Shown in pieces: positions 35,065 through 42,327 of a stretch of 64,000 bases of DNA (the first letter of the stretch is position 1; the number at the start of each line of letters is the position of its first letter). The notes under the pieces are model-generated. The model was not told where the DNA came from. It saw only the letters and a program-made list of their open reading frames with translations, and made no database searches. The position numbers and the translations under genes were made by a program. Origin of the DNA: Thiomonas arsenitoxydans (GTDB taxonomy: Bacteria > Pseudomonadota > Gammaproteobacteria > Burkholderiales > Burkholderiaceae_C); contig NC_014145.1 in the NCBI RefSeq assembly GCF_000253115.1, forward strand, positions 2,046,001 to 2,110,000, read 5' to 3'.

Positions 35065-36545
35065 AGATCGGCGCCAAAACTGGTCTGCAGGGCATCGCCC
35101 GCCTCAAGCCGGAAGCTGCGGCTGCCGTCGTCGCGGCGTTCGGCGCGCAGCATCAGCACCTGATCGGCGTTCTGGCCTTGCAGCCGTCTTGCAGCGTCGA
35201 ACAGGTGCGTGACCAGCGCCACCTTGATGTCGCGCTGACGCAGCGCATCGACCGCCTGCAGCAGCAGTTCGGAGCCTTCGCGCTCGTTGGTCGAGGCAAA
35301 CGATTCGTTCGACAGCCAGAGCGCACCGGGGCGAATCTGATCGGCAATCACGCTCATGCGGTCGAGCTCTTCGTCGAGTTTGCCGCCCTGCATGCCGGCA
35401 TCTTCTTCGCGCTTGTAGTGGCTGAACAGACCGCTGGCCAGCTCGCCGCCATACGATTCGGCCGCGACGAACAGACCGGCATGCAGCATGAGCTGAGCCA
35501 GCCCGACAGAGCGCAGAAAGGTGGACTTGCCGCCCTGGTTCGCCCCGGTCACGGCGATCAGGTTCTTGCCGTTTGCATCGAGCGTATTGCCCACCGGGGC
35601 GCGCTGCAGGGTAAGTGCCAGAGTGGGGTCGCGCAGCGCCTGCGTGCGCAATTGCAAGGCGCCGATCGGCTTGAACGTGGGGATGCACACCGGCACGTCC
35701 AGCGCCGCCAACCGCTGTTGCAGATTGAGGCAGGCGACGTAAAAGCCCAGTTCGGCGCGCAGCAGTTCAAAGAAACTCAGCACATGATCGGTGGCCTGCG
35801 CCATGGCGTTGGCCACGTCGTTGATGCCGCGATCGACCAGTTCAGACAGCGCCTGCGCGCCCGCCTCGTCGCGCTCGGCCAGGCGGAAGGTGTATTGCGG
35901 CGGGGCCTGGTGCAGCAGCCGCGCCAGCCAGCCGGGACGGCTGCCATTGCCCGCATGCAGCACGTAGCCGCTGCCCGCATTGCCCGGGCCAAGGCCCGAG
36001 CTGAGCAGCACGCCATGCCGGAATCGCAGCGTCTCCAGATGCTCCTGCACCGTATCGAAATAGTCATCGCTGATGTCGCGTTTGAGGCTTTCGAACAGCG
36101 TGCCAAAGGCCTCGGAGCGGAAGCTGCCGCTCAGCGCATCAGCCTGCTGGCGCAAGCGGCGCAGGTATTGCACAAAGGTCTGCAGCAGCTCGACCGCGCC
36201 GCGCAGATTGAAGCTTGGATAACGCCCGAACAGCCCCAGGCCGAACAGATGCTTCTTGCGGCTGTCGATGGCTTCAACCACCAGCGCGTAGAGCGCCCTC
36301 ATCTGTTCGGGATGATTGAGCGCATCCTGCAATGCGGACTGCCGGTAGGAGATGACGCGGGCATCGCCTGCGCCGCTGGCGGCCATGAGGGTGCGCGCCG
36401 CCACGTCGAGCAAAAAAGCGTCACCCTCGGTCATTGCGCCCAGCAGGGTATCGACCTCCAGGTCTTGCGCCAGCTCGGGCCATTGCGGCGGCGGATCGGC
36501 CTTGGGATCGAAGTCACGATCGGGAAACAGCAGATGGGCTTTCAT
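35031..36545 (-). CDS. Short MutS-like ATPase 1 (no mismatch-recognition domain)
   Basis: A 504-residue protein with only the MutS core/lever helices and the C-terminal ATPase. Walker A is GANQGGKSTFL; the Walker B region reads LWLSNESFASTNEREG, with Asn where MutS has Asp before the catalytic Glu. The C-terminal VALVTHLFDAA carries the ABC H-loop His. The N-terminal mismatch-binding domains of MutS are absent. Last gene of the riboswitch-2 operon; its ATG overlaps the stop of the neighbouring MutS-like gene (ATGA). Role in fluoride response unknown. Confidence 0.88.
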   Translation of the reverse strand: MKAHLLFPDRDFDPKADPPPQWPELAQDLEVDTLLGAMTEGDAFLLDVAARTLMAASGAGDARVISYRQSALQDALNHPEQMRALYALVVEAIDSRKKHLFGLGLFGRYPSFNLRGAVELLQTFVQYLRRLRQQADALSGSFRSEAFGTLFESLKRDISDDYFDTVQEHLETLRFRHGVLLSSGLGPGNAGSGYVLHAGNGSRPGWLARLLHQAPPQYTFRLAERDEAGAQALSELVDRGINDVANAMAQATDHVLSFFELLRAELGFYVACLNLQQRLAALDVPVCIPTFKPIGALQLRTQALRDPTLALTLQRAPVGNTLDANGKNLIAVTGANQGGKSTFLRSVGLAQLMLHAGLFVAAESYGGELASGLFSHYKREEDAGMQGGKLDEELDRMSVIADQIRPGALWLSNESFASTNEREGSELLLQAVDALRQRDIKVALVTHLFDAARRLQGQNADQVLMLRAERRDDGSRSFRLEAGDALQTSFGADLYAEVFGPDES

Positions 36546-38158
36546 GTGGGAATGCGTTCGAGCAGTTGCTGCCGGGTGACGCCGAATTTCTGCGCCAGCG
36601 CCAGCGCGTAAGACTTGCCATCGGCGGCGCGTCGCACCACTTTGAAGGTGCGCAGGGTCGGGTCTTGGGCATCGACCGTGCCCACCATGCTTACGGTGTG
36701 CGCATCAAAGGTGGAGAGCTCGTCGAGAAAGGTGACGAACACGCAGGCCGCGCCAATGGCGGCGAGCCGCGCCATGATGTGCCGCGCCAGCCAAAGCGCA
36801 TCATCGAGCGTGGTGGACGAAAAGATCTCGTTCATCAGCACCAGGCTGTGCGGCGTGGCCGCGGCCAGAATGCGGTGCATGCGCACCAAATCATCCTGCA
36901 GTTTGCCGCGCTGGTTGCTGATGTCTTCGACCCGCTCGAAGTGAGTGAACATCTGGTCGGGCAGCAACAGGCTGGCGCTGTGCGCGGCCACGGTCAAACC
37001 CAGCGAGGCGATGTGGTGCAACTGGCCGAAGGTGCGCGCCAGCGTGGTCTTGCCGCCGTGGTTGGGGCCGGTGACGACCAGCATGCGCTCGTCGCCTTGC
37101 AGCGCCATGTCGTTGCACACCACCGGTTTTTGCGCATCGAGACACTGCCAGGCCAGCGCCATGTCGTAGGCCTCGCGGGCGTCTATATGGCCCTGTTCGA
37201 GGTTGAGGGTGGGAAAACACAGCGGCAGTCCGGCGCGCTCGAGGCGCTGGGTGTAATCGATCCAGGACAGATACCAGGCCAGCTCGCGGTCCAGACGCAC
37301 GATGCGGGCCTCGGCAAAACCTTCCTGCGCGCTGCGAAACTGCGCCAGCCGCTCGAACACCTCCGGGTGCAGCAGGGCGACACGGTCGAGTAGTTGCCCT
37401 TCCACATGGTTCAACCGCGAAGCCGGGTTGAACTGCACACGGTAGTCTTTCACCTCGCCCTGGCGAAAGCGCGCGAAAGTATCGGCGATGGTGGCGCTGT
37501 AGTCCGGCTCCTGCGGGTCTTGCAGCACGGTGACTGCGGTGCCGTCCACGCGAAAGGCGTAGCGCACCTGCGCCAGCGCTTCGATCAAAGCCTGAGCTTC
37601 CTTCATGCGCTCGGTGTGTGCGGGCGAGGCCAGCAAGTCGGCGACATGACCCTGCAAGGATTGCAGCGCCTGCGACTGCAGCTCCGCGCCGGCCAGCGTC
37701 TGATGCAGGGCTTGCAGCGCATGGCCGTAAACCAGCGCGGCGTCCACAAACCAGCGCTGCCCCTCGGCGGCGTAATCCGCTTTTTCTGCGCGACGCAGCG
37801 AGGTGCGCAACTCTTGCATGCCGCGCTGAAACGCGCGCATGCCCTTGAGCAGCGGCGCCTGTTTCAGGTCGCGTAGCGCGGCCTGACGGTACTGCACCAC
37901 GCTCAGCTCATGCAAGGGCGTGCCGAACAGCGCCTGCAACAAAGCCAGCACCTCGGCGCGATAGGGTGCTTCGTCATCTCCCTGATGGACCACATAGAGC
38001 GACGGCTTTTCGCGCGGGGCAAAGCTGCCGTAAGCCCCCATGAAAATCGCCTCTAAGAACAAGTCGTGGAACACATCACGAAGATCGGGGCGAGACTGCG
38101 CGGCCTCCTGCTCCGGGGAGGGATAGACGATGCTGTGAAACCCCGACGTGCCCGTCAT
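36542..38158 (-). CDS. Short MutS-like ATPase 2
   Basis: A 538-residue paralogue-type neighbour of the preceding entry. ATG 38158 (MTGTSGFHS) is preferred over the TTG 4 codons earlier. ATPase motifs: Walker A GPNHGGKTTLAR; Walker B region LVLMNEIFSSTTLDDA, again Asn for Asp; H-loop replaced by VTFLDEL. Like its partner it lacks mismatch-recognition domains. It starts 8 bases after the enolase stop. MutS homodimerises, so a heterodimer of the two coupled products is plausible inference. Confidence 0.88.
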   Translation of the reverse strand: MTGTSGFHSIVYPSPEQEAAQSRPDLRDVFHDLFLEAIFMGAYGSFAPREKPSLYVVHQGDDEAPYRAEVLALLQALFGTPLHELSVVQYRQAALRDLKQAPLLKGMRAFQRGMQELRTSLRRAEKADYAAEGQRWFVDAALVYGHALQALHQTLAGAELQSQALQSLQGHVADLLASPAHTERMKEAQALIEALAQVRYAFRVDGTAVTVLQDPQEPDYSATIADTFARFRQGEVKDYRVQFNPASRLNHVEGQLLDRVALLHPEVFERLAQFRSAQEGFAEARIVRLDRELAWYLSWIDYTQRLERAGLPLCFPTLNLEQGHIDAREAYDMALAWQCLDAQKPVVCNDMALQGDERMLVVTGPNHGGKTTLARTFGQLHHIASLGLTVAAHSASLLLPDQMFTHFERVEDISNQRGKLQDDLVRMHRILAAATPHSLVLMNEIFSSTTLDDALWLARHIMARLAAIGAACVFVTFLDELSTFDAHTVSMVGTVDAQDPTLRTFKVVRRAADGKSYALALAQKFGVTRQQLLERIPT

Positions 38159-38166
38159 GCCAGGTC

Positions 38167-39456
38167 TCAACGGTAGGGGTTGACGAATTCGGCCCGATCA
38201 CCCAATTCGGCTTCGATCTCCATCAGCCGGTTGTACTTGGCCAGCCGCTCGCTGCGCGCCGTTGCGCCCGACTTCATCTGCCCCGCGCCCACGGCCACGG
38301 CAAAGTCGGACAGGAAGGCGTCTTCGGTCTCACCGCTGCGGTGCGACATCACCGTGCCCCAGTCCACTTTCTGGCACAGGCGCACCGCGGCGATGGTCTC
38401 GCTCACCGTGCCGATCTGATTGAGTTTGATGAGCGAGGCATTGGCCGTACCTTCGTCGATGCCGCGCTGGATGATGCGGGTATTGGTGACGAAGTTGTCG
38501 TCGCCGACGATCTGAATCTGACCGCCGAGTTGGCGCGTCATCGCAGCGAAGCCAGCCCAGTCGTCCTCGGCATGGCCGTCTTCAATCGAGACGATGGGAA
38601 AGACGTTGAGCCAGCCCTGATACAGCTCGACCATCTCCTGACTGTCGAGCACCTGATTGCCACTGCGGCTCAGGTGGTAGCGGCCATTTTTATAGAACGA
38701 GGTCGAGGCCGGATCGAGCGCAATGGCGATATCTTCTCCCGGCCGATAGCCCGCGCGCTCCATGCCGCGCACCATCAGCTCGCAGGCCGCCTGATTGCCG
38801 CCCATCAACTTGGGCGCGAAGCCGCCCTCATCGCCCACCGCGGTGGAATGTCCTTGCGAGATCAGCAACTCCTTGATGGCGTGATAGGTCTCGGCGGCAT
38901 AGCGCACCGCTTCGCTGAAACTCGGCGCGCCCATCGGCACGAGCATGAACTCCTGAAAATCCAGACTGCTGCCCGGTGCGTGCAGGCCGCCATTGAGCAC
39001 GTTGAACATGGGCATGGGCAGCAGGTTCGACGGCTTCTCGCACAAGCTGCGATGCAGCGGCTCACCGCGCACCAGCGCGGCGGCGCGGGCGGCGGCCATG
39101 CTCACCGCCAGCAGCGCATTGGCGCCCAGACGCGCCTTGTTGGGCGTGCCGTCTAGGGCGATGAGCGCCGCGTCGATCGCGGCCTGATCGCACACGTCGC
39201 GCCCTTTGAGCGCCTCGGCGATTTCGCCCTCGATATGGGCAATCACCTTGCGCACCCCTTTGCCGAAATAGCGCTTCGGGTCGCCGTCGCGCAGTTCCAC
39301 CGCATCGTTGCTGCCGGTGGAAGCCCCCGAGGGCACCGCCGCCGAGGCGCGCGCCCCCGACTGCAGCGTGATGGTGGCCTTCACGGTCGGCGTGCCGCGG
39401 GAATCGAGAATTTCCTGCGCGCGAATCGAAGAAATAAGAGCGTCTGAAGCAGGCAT
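38167..39456 (-). CDS. eno: Enolase (probably a fluoride-response paralogue)
   Basis: Enolase converts 2-phosphoglycerate to phosphoenolpyruvate. ATG 39456 gives 429 residues. Catalytic and metal regions are all present: SAAVPSGASTGSNDAVELRD, GDEGGFAP, SIEDGHAEDDW, LIKLNQIGTVSET and MSHRSGETED. Context is unusual: between cfa and MutS-like genes under a fluoride riboswitch rather than near pyrG-kdsA-ftsB. Fluoride with phosphate inhibits enolase, so an induced copy is functionally sensible. Whether another eno exists in the genome cannot be seen. Confidence 0.93.
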   Translation of the reverse strand: MPASDALISSIRAQEILDSRGTPTVKATITLQSGARASAAVPSGASTGSNDAVELRDGDPKRYFGKGVRKVIAHIEGEIAEALKGRDVCDQAAIDAALIALDGTPNKARLGANALLAVSMAAARAAALVRGEPLHRSLCEKPSNLLPMPMFNVLNGGLHAPGSSLDFQEFMLVPMGAPSFSEAVRYAAETYHAIKELLISQGHSTAVGDEGGFAPKLMGGNQAACELMVRGMERAGYRPGEDIAIALDPASTSFYKNGRYHLSRSGNQVLDSQEMVELYQGWLNVFPIVSIEDGHAEDDWAGFAAMTRQLGGQIQIVGDDNFVTNTRIIQRGIDEGTANASLIKLNQIGTVSETIAAVRLCQKVDWGTVMSHRSGETEDAFLSDFAVAVGAGQMKSGATARSERLAKYNRLMEIEAELGDRAEFVNPYR

Positions 39457-39525
39457 GGCCTCTCCTTGAAGGGTGGACATCGGTGGCGCGAAACCGCACC
39501 GCCGCACTCGCAAAATTACGCGCAA

Positions 39526-40887
39526 CTACGCCGTCTGCGCTTCGGCCGACGCCGCAACGACTTGCGGTTTTTCTGCGTTTGTCGAGCCTGCGCTTGCCTT
39601 GCCCGCATACTGGTAGCTGCGGTTGAACGGATACTCGGACTGCCGGGCCCGCAGCAGGCGGTCGCAATCGATGCGGTCTTCCACCACGCCATCCGGACGG
39701 CTTCCAAGAATCTGGAACAGCGAAATCCACCCCTGCTCAAAGCCCATGGCCGATCCCGCGAGGTACAGCCGGTAAGCGCGCAAGGTCTTTTCAGCATGCT
39801 CGCCCAGCACGCGGCGAGCTTCGTCGAGATGGCCTTCGAGCGCATCGACCCAGTACCACAGCGTTTTGGCGTAATGCGGCCGCAGACATTCGAAATCCAG
39901 CGGCTCCAGGCCGCCACGCGTCATGGTCTCGGCCATTACGCTGACATGCACGAGCTGCCCGCCCGGGAAGATGTACTTCTCGATGAAGTCGCCCATGCCG
40001 CCGGCGAGCTGGCTGTTGTCCACGCCTCCGGCGGTAATGCCGTGGTTCATCACCAGCCCGCCCGGCTTGAGCAAGCGGCGGATTTTGCTGAAATACAGCG
40101 GCAGATTCGGGCGGCCAACGTGTTCGCACATGCCCACTGAAGCCACTTTGTCGAAGGGCTGCGACTCGTCCACATCGCGGTAGTCCTGCAGCAACATGCG
40201 CACTCGTCCCTGCAAGCCTTTTTCGACGATCAGCCGGTTCACATGGTTGTACTGATTCTTCGACAGGGTGATGCCGGTCGCGTCCACGCCGTAGTGCTCG
40301 GCGGCCCACAACAGCAGCCCGCCCCACCCTGCGCCGATGTCGATGAAGCGCTCGCCCGGCTTGAGCATGAGCTTGGTACAGATGTGATCGAGCTTGGCTT
40401 CCTGCGCCTGCGCCAGGGTCATCGACGGCTCGGCGAAATAAGCGCAGGAATACACCCGGCGCGGATCGAGCCACAGGGCATAAAAATCGTCGGACACGTC
40501 GTAATGGCTCTGAATCTGCGCGGCGTCTTTTTCGCGGCTGTGGTGGCTGTGCTCCCACAGGGTGCGGCGCAAGCCGTGCCATATCCGCGCGGTGGCGGCC
40601 GAAGGCTCGTTGCGCGGGTCGTCGTCGAGCAGCACCGGAGCGATGCGCATGAGGTCGCGCAGATTGCCCAGAATGTCCACCATCCCCTCGACATAATCTT
40701 CAGCCAGTTTGCCGATCTGCCCGGTGGTGATGTGCCATAGCGCGCGTTTGTCGCGCAGGCGCATTTCGATTTGCGCATTGCTCGGGCCCACGCGCTGCCC
40801 GCCCGGCAGCACCACACTGCAGGGCAGCGGAAGATGGGACAGACGCGCGTCAACCCGGCCAAGAAGAGAGGATGAGATCGAAGACAT
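39526..40887 (-). CDS. cfa: Cyclopropane-fatty-acyl-phospholipid synthase
   Basis: Cfa uses S-adenosylmethionine to methylenate unsaturated acyl chains of membrane phospholipids, usually under stress. The 453-residue product has an N-terminal lipid-binding domain, then QSHYDVSDDFYALWLDPRRVYSC, the SAM motif FIDIGAGWGG and GVDATGITLSKNQ, with MCEHVGRPN near the active site. The C-terminus carries an extra Ala/Ser/Glu-rich tail. It follows the small ORF and fluoride riboswitch 2; AAGGAG precedes the ATG. Gap to eno is 69 bases. Confidence 0.95.
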   Translation of the reverse strand: MSSISSSLLGRVDARLSHLPLPCSVVLPGGQRVGPSNAQIEMRLRDKRALWHITTGQIGKLAEDYVEGMVDILGNLRDLMRIAPVLLDDDPRNEPSAATARIWHGLRRTLWEHSHHSREKDAAQIQSHYDVSDDFYALWLDPRRVYSCAYFAEPSMTLAQAQEAKLDHICTKLMLKPGERFIDIGAGWGGLLLWAAEHYGVDATGITLSKNQYNHVNRLIVEKGLQGRVRMLLQDYRDVDESQPFDKVASVGMCEHVGRPNLPLYFSKIRRLLKPGGLVMNHGITAGGVDNSQLAGGMGDFIEKYIFPGGQLVHVSVMAETMTRGGLEPLDFECLRPHYAKTLWYWVDALEGHLDEARRVLGEHAEKTLRAYRLYLAGSAMGFEQGWISLFQILGSRPDGVVEDRIDCDRLLRARQSEYPFNRSYQYAGKASAGSTNAEKPQVVAASAEAQTA

Positions 40888-40899
40888 ACGGAACTCCTT

Positions 40900-41055
40900 T
40901 CAGATGTTGGCAAGCACGAACCGACGCCCCAGCAGACACAGACGCTGCGAACAAAGCGGAAGCATGAGTTGTTTTTGCGCGGACCGAGGGCGCTGGGCGG
41001 AAGCCCCGTCTTGCGCCTGCGGCAAGACACTCCTGATCAATGGGGATGTAAACAT
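40900..41055 (-). CDS. Candidate 51-aa small protein or leader peptide downstream of riboswitch 2
   Basis: A 51-residue minus-strand frame from ATG 41055 (MFTSPLIRSVLPQAQDG) to TGA 40902-40900, preceded by AGGGAGGAG with ideal 6-base spacing. The stop abuts the cfa ribosome site (TGA then AAGGAG), suggesting translational coupling. The product is basic with two Cys and no recognised family. It could be a real small protein, a regulatory leader peptide, or chance. Confidence 0.45.
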   Translation of the reverse strand: MFTSPLIRSVLPQAQDGASAQRPRSAQKQLMLPLCSQRLCLLGRRFVLANI

Positions 41056-41080
41056 CCGCAACTCCTCCCTGAAGGCGGCG

Positions 41081-41100
41081 CCCGCTGCACGGGCAGCGGG
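41081..41100 (-). promoter_or_regulatory. Hairpin in the riboswitch-2 expression platform
   Basis: CCCGCTGC / GCAGCGGG with a 4-base loop, between the aptamer (ends 41115) and the AGGGAGGAG ribosome site of the small ORF. No T-run follows, so it may modulate ribosome access rather than terminate. Confidence 0.5.
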
Positions 41101-41114
41101 TCAACCGGAACATG

Positions 41115-41181
41115 GGTAGGAGTCATCAGCCTGGGGCGAAACCCCTATTGAGGCAATTGCACGGCGAACTCCATCGCCGTT
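41115..41181 (-). ncRNA. Fluoride riboswitch (crcB motif) 2, controlling sORF-cfa-eno-mutS-like operon
   Basis: Read on the minus strand: GGCGATGGAGTTCGCC (41178-41163), identical to the 5' element of riboswitch 1, then TTGCC, a GGGG-TTTCG-CCCC hairpin and GGCTGATGACTCCTACC (41131-41115). The two sites share both conserved ends while the middle hairpins differ, as expected for homologous aptamers. A promoter lies directly upstream. Confidence 0.92.
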
Positions 41182-41191
41182 TGTTGATTTG

Positions 41192-41220
41192 AATTTAGGC
41201 CATGAAATGCGCAGGGTCAA
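41192..41220 (-). promoter_or_regulatory. Sigma70-type promoter ahead of fluoride riboswitch 2
   Basis: Minus strand: -35 TTGACC (41220-41215), 17-base spacer, -10 TAAATT (41197-41192). It places the start of transcription just before the aptamer. Confidence 0.7.
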
Positions 41221-41258
41221 TGTCCGGGGCGCTCAAGGTTGCTTCGAAATGCAATCGC

Positions 41259-41639
41259 TCAATACTTCTGCCGCGCCGGAATCACGCCGCGCACGCCGCC
41301 CAGCGGCTCAGCCATGTCGCCGTCGTAACGCGGGATGAGGTGTAGATGCACATGGAAAATGCTCTGCCCGGCCGCGCGGCCGCAATTCACGCCCAGGTTG
41401 AAACCATCCGGCCGGTGCTCGCGCAGCAGCAGAGCGCGGCCTTGAGCAGCTAGTTCGAGCAGCGCCTGATGTTCCTGCGGGGTGCAGTCGAACCAGTCGG
41501 CTACATGGCGAAAGGGAATGAGCAGCAGATGCCCCGGGTTGACCGGCGTGCGGTCATACACCGCAAAGCCCAGTTCGTTGTGTAGCGCCCAGGGCATGTC
41601 CTGGCAGAACGGGCACCGGGAATCGCCGCCGGATTTCAT
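41259..41639 (-). CDS. HIT-family nucleotide-binding protein
   Basis: A 126-residue histidine-triad protein starting at ATG 41639 (MKSGGDSRCPFCQDMPW). The triad motif is FHVHLHLIPRY; a CxxC (CPFC) at the N-terminus resembles zinc-binding HIT hydrolases. Such proteins hydrolyse dinucleoside polyphosphates or nucleoside phosphoramidates; the substrate is unknown. The ATG overlaps the stop of the phosphatase gene by 4 bases. Confidence 0.88.
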   Translation of the reverse strand: MKSGGDSRCPFCQDMPWALHNELGFAVYDRTPVNPGHLLLIPFRHVADWFDCTPQEHQALLELAAQGRALLLREHRPDGFNLGVNCGRAAGQSIFHVHLHLIPRYDGDMAEPLGGVRGVIPARQKY

Positions 41640-42253
41640 GCCAAGCCTCGCAGGTGCGTGGTGTCGTTGACGAGTTGCAGCGCGACCTTGCCTAGTGCAT
41701 CCACGCTGAACAGATTGAGGCAGCAAGGCTTTTGCGTGATGCGCCAGTAGCCCGATAGCGGCAGATCGAGCGCGTGCAGCAGCAGCGCGCGGTTGACGCT
41801 GTCGTGCCCGACCAGCACCACGGTGTGCTCGGCATGGCGCGAGAGCAACGCCCTCAGGCCGTCGGCAGTGCGCAGCGCCAAGTCCTGCAGCGACTCGCCG
41901 CCGGGAAAGCGCACCCACTGCGGCGCGCTTTTCCATAAGGCGTAGGTCTGCGGATGCGCTGCCTTCACCTCCTCGTGCGTCTTCCACTGCCACTGGCCGT
42001 AGTCGAGATCGTTCACCCCTTCAAGCACCTGTGCGCTCAGGCCGCAGGCTGCGGCAATGTCGGCGCCGGTTTCGCGGCAGCGTCCCATCGGGCTGGTGTA
42101 AACCGCCTGCGGGGAAAACTCGGCCGCAATGCGCTGCGCCACCGCCTTGGCCTGCTGGCGGCCGAGTGCGGTCAACTCCAGTTCCATACGCCCACGAAAA
42201 CGCTCGGGATGAATGCCTTCAACTTCACCATGCCGTGTGAGGATGATCTGCAT
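41636..42253 (-). CDS. Histidine phosphatase family protein (phosphoglycerate mutase-like)
   Basis: A 205-residue protein with LTRHGEVEG (catalytic His8), RFRGRMELELTALGRQQA, YTSPMGRCRETG and VVLVGHDSVNR (second His). It resembles CobC/GpmB-type phosphatases; the exact substrate cannot be told. No cobalamin genes are adjacent. Coupled to the HIT gene. Confidence 0.85.
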   Translation of the reverse strand: MQIILTRHGEVEGIHPERFRGRMELELTALGRQQAKAVAQRIAAEFSPQAVYTSPMGRCRETGADIAAACGLSAQVLEGVNDLDYGQWQWKTHEEVKAAHPQTYALWKSAPQWVRFPGGESLQDLALRTADGLRALLSRHAEHTVVLVGHDSVNRALLLHALDLPLSGYWRITQKPCCLNLFSVDALGKVALQLVNDTTHLRGLA

Positions 42254-42327
42254 CGTCAGCTCCAGTTTGTAGCTCAGTACCGCTTTTGCGGCTTGTGCTC
42301 AAACATTACGCGGCAGGCATGACGCGA

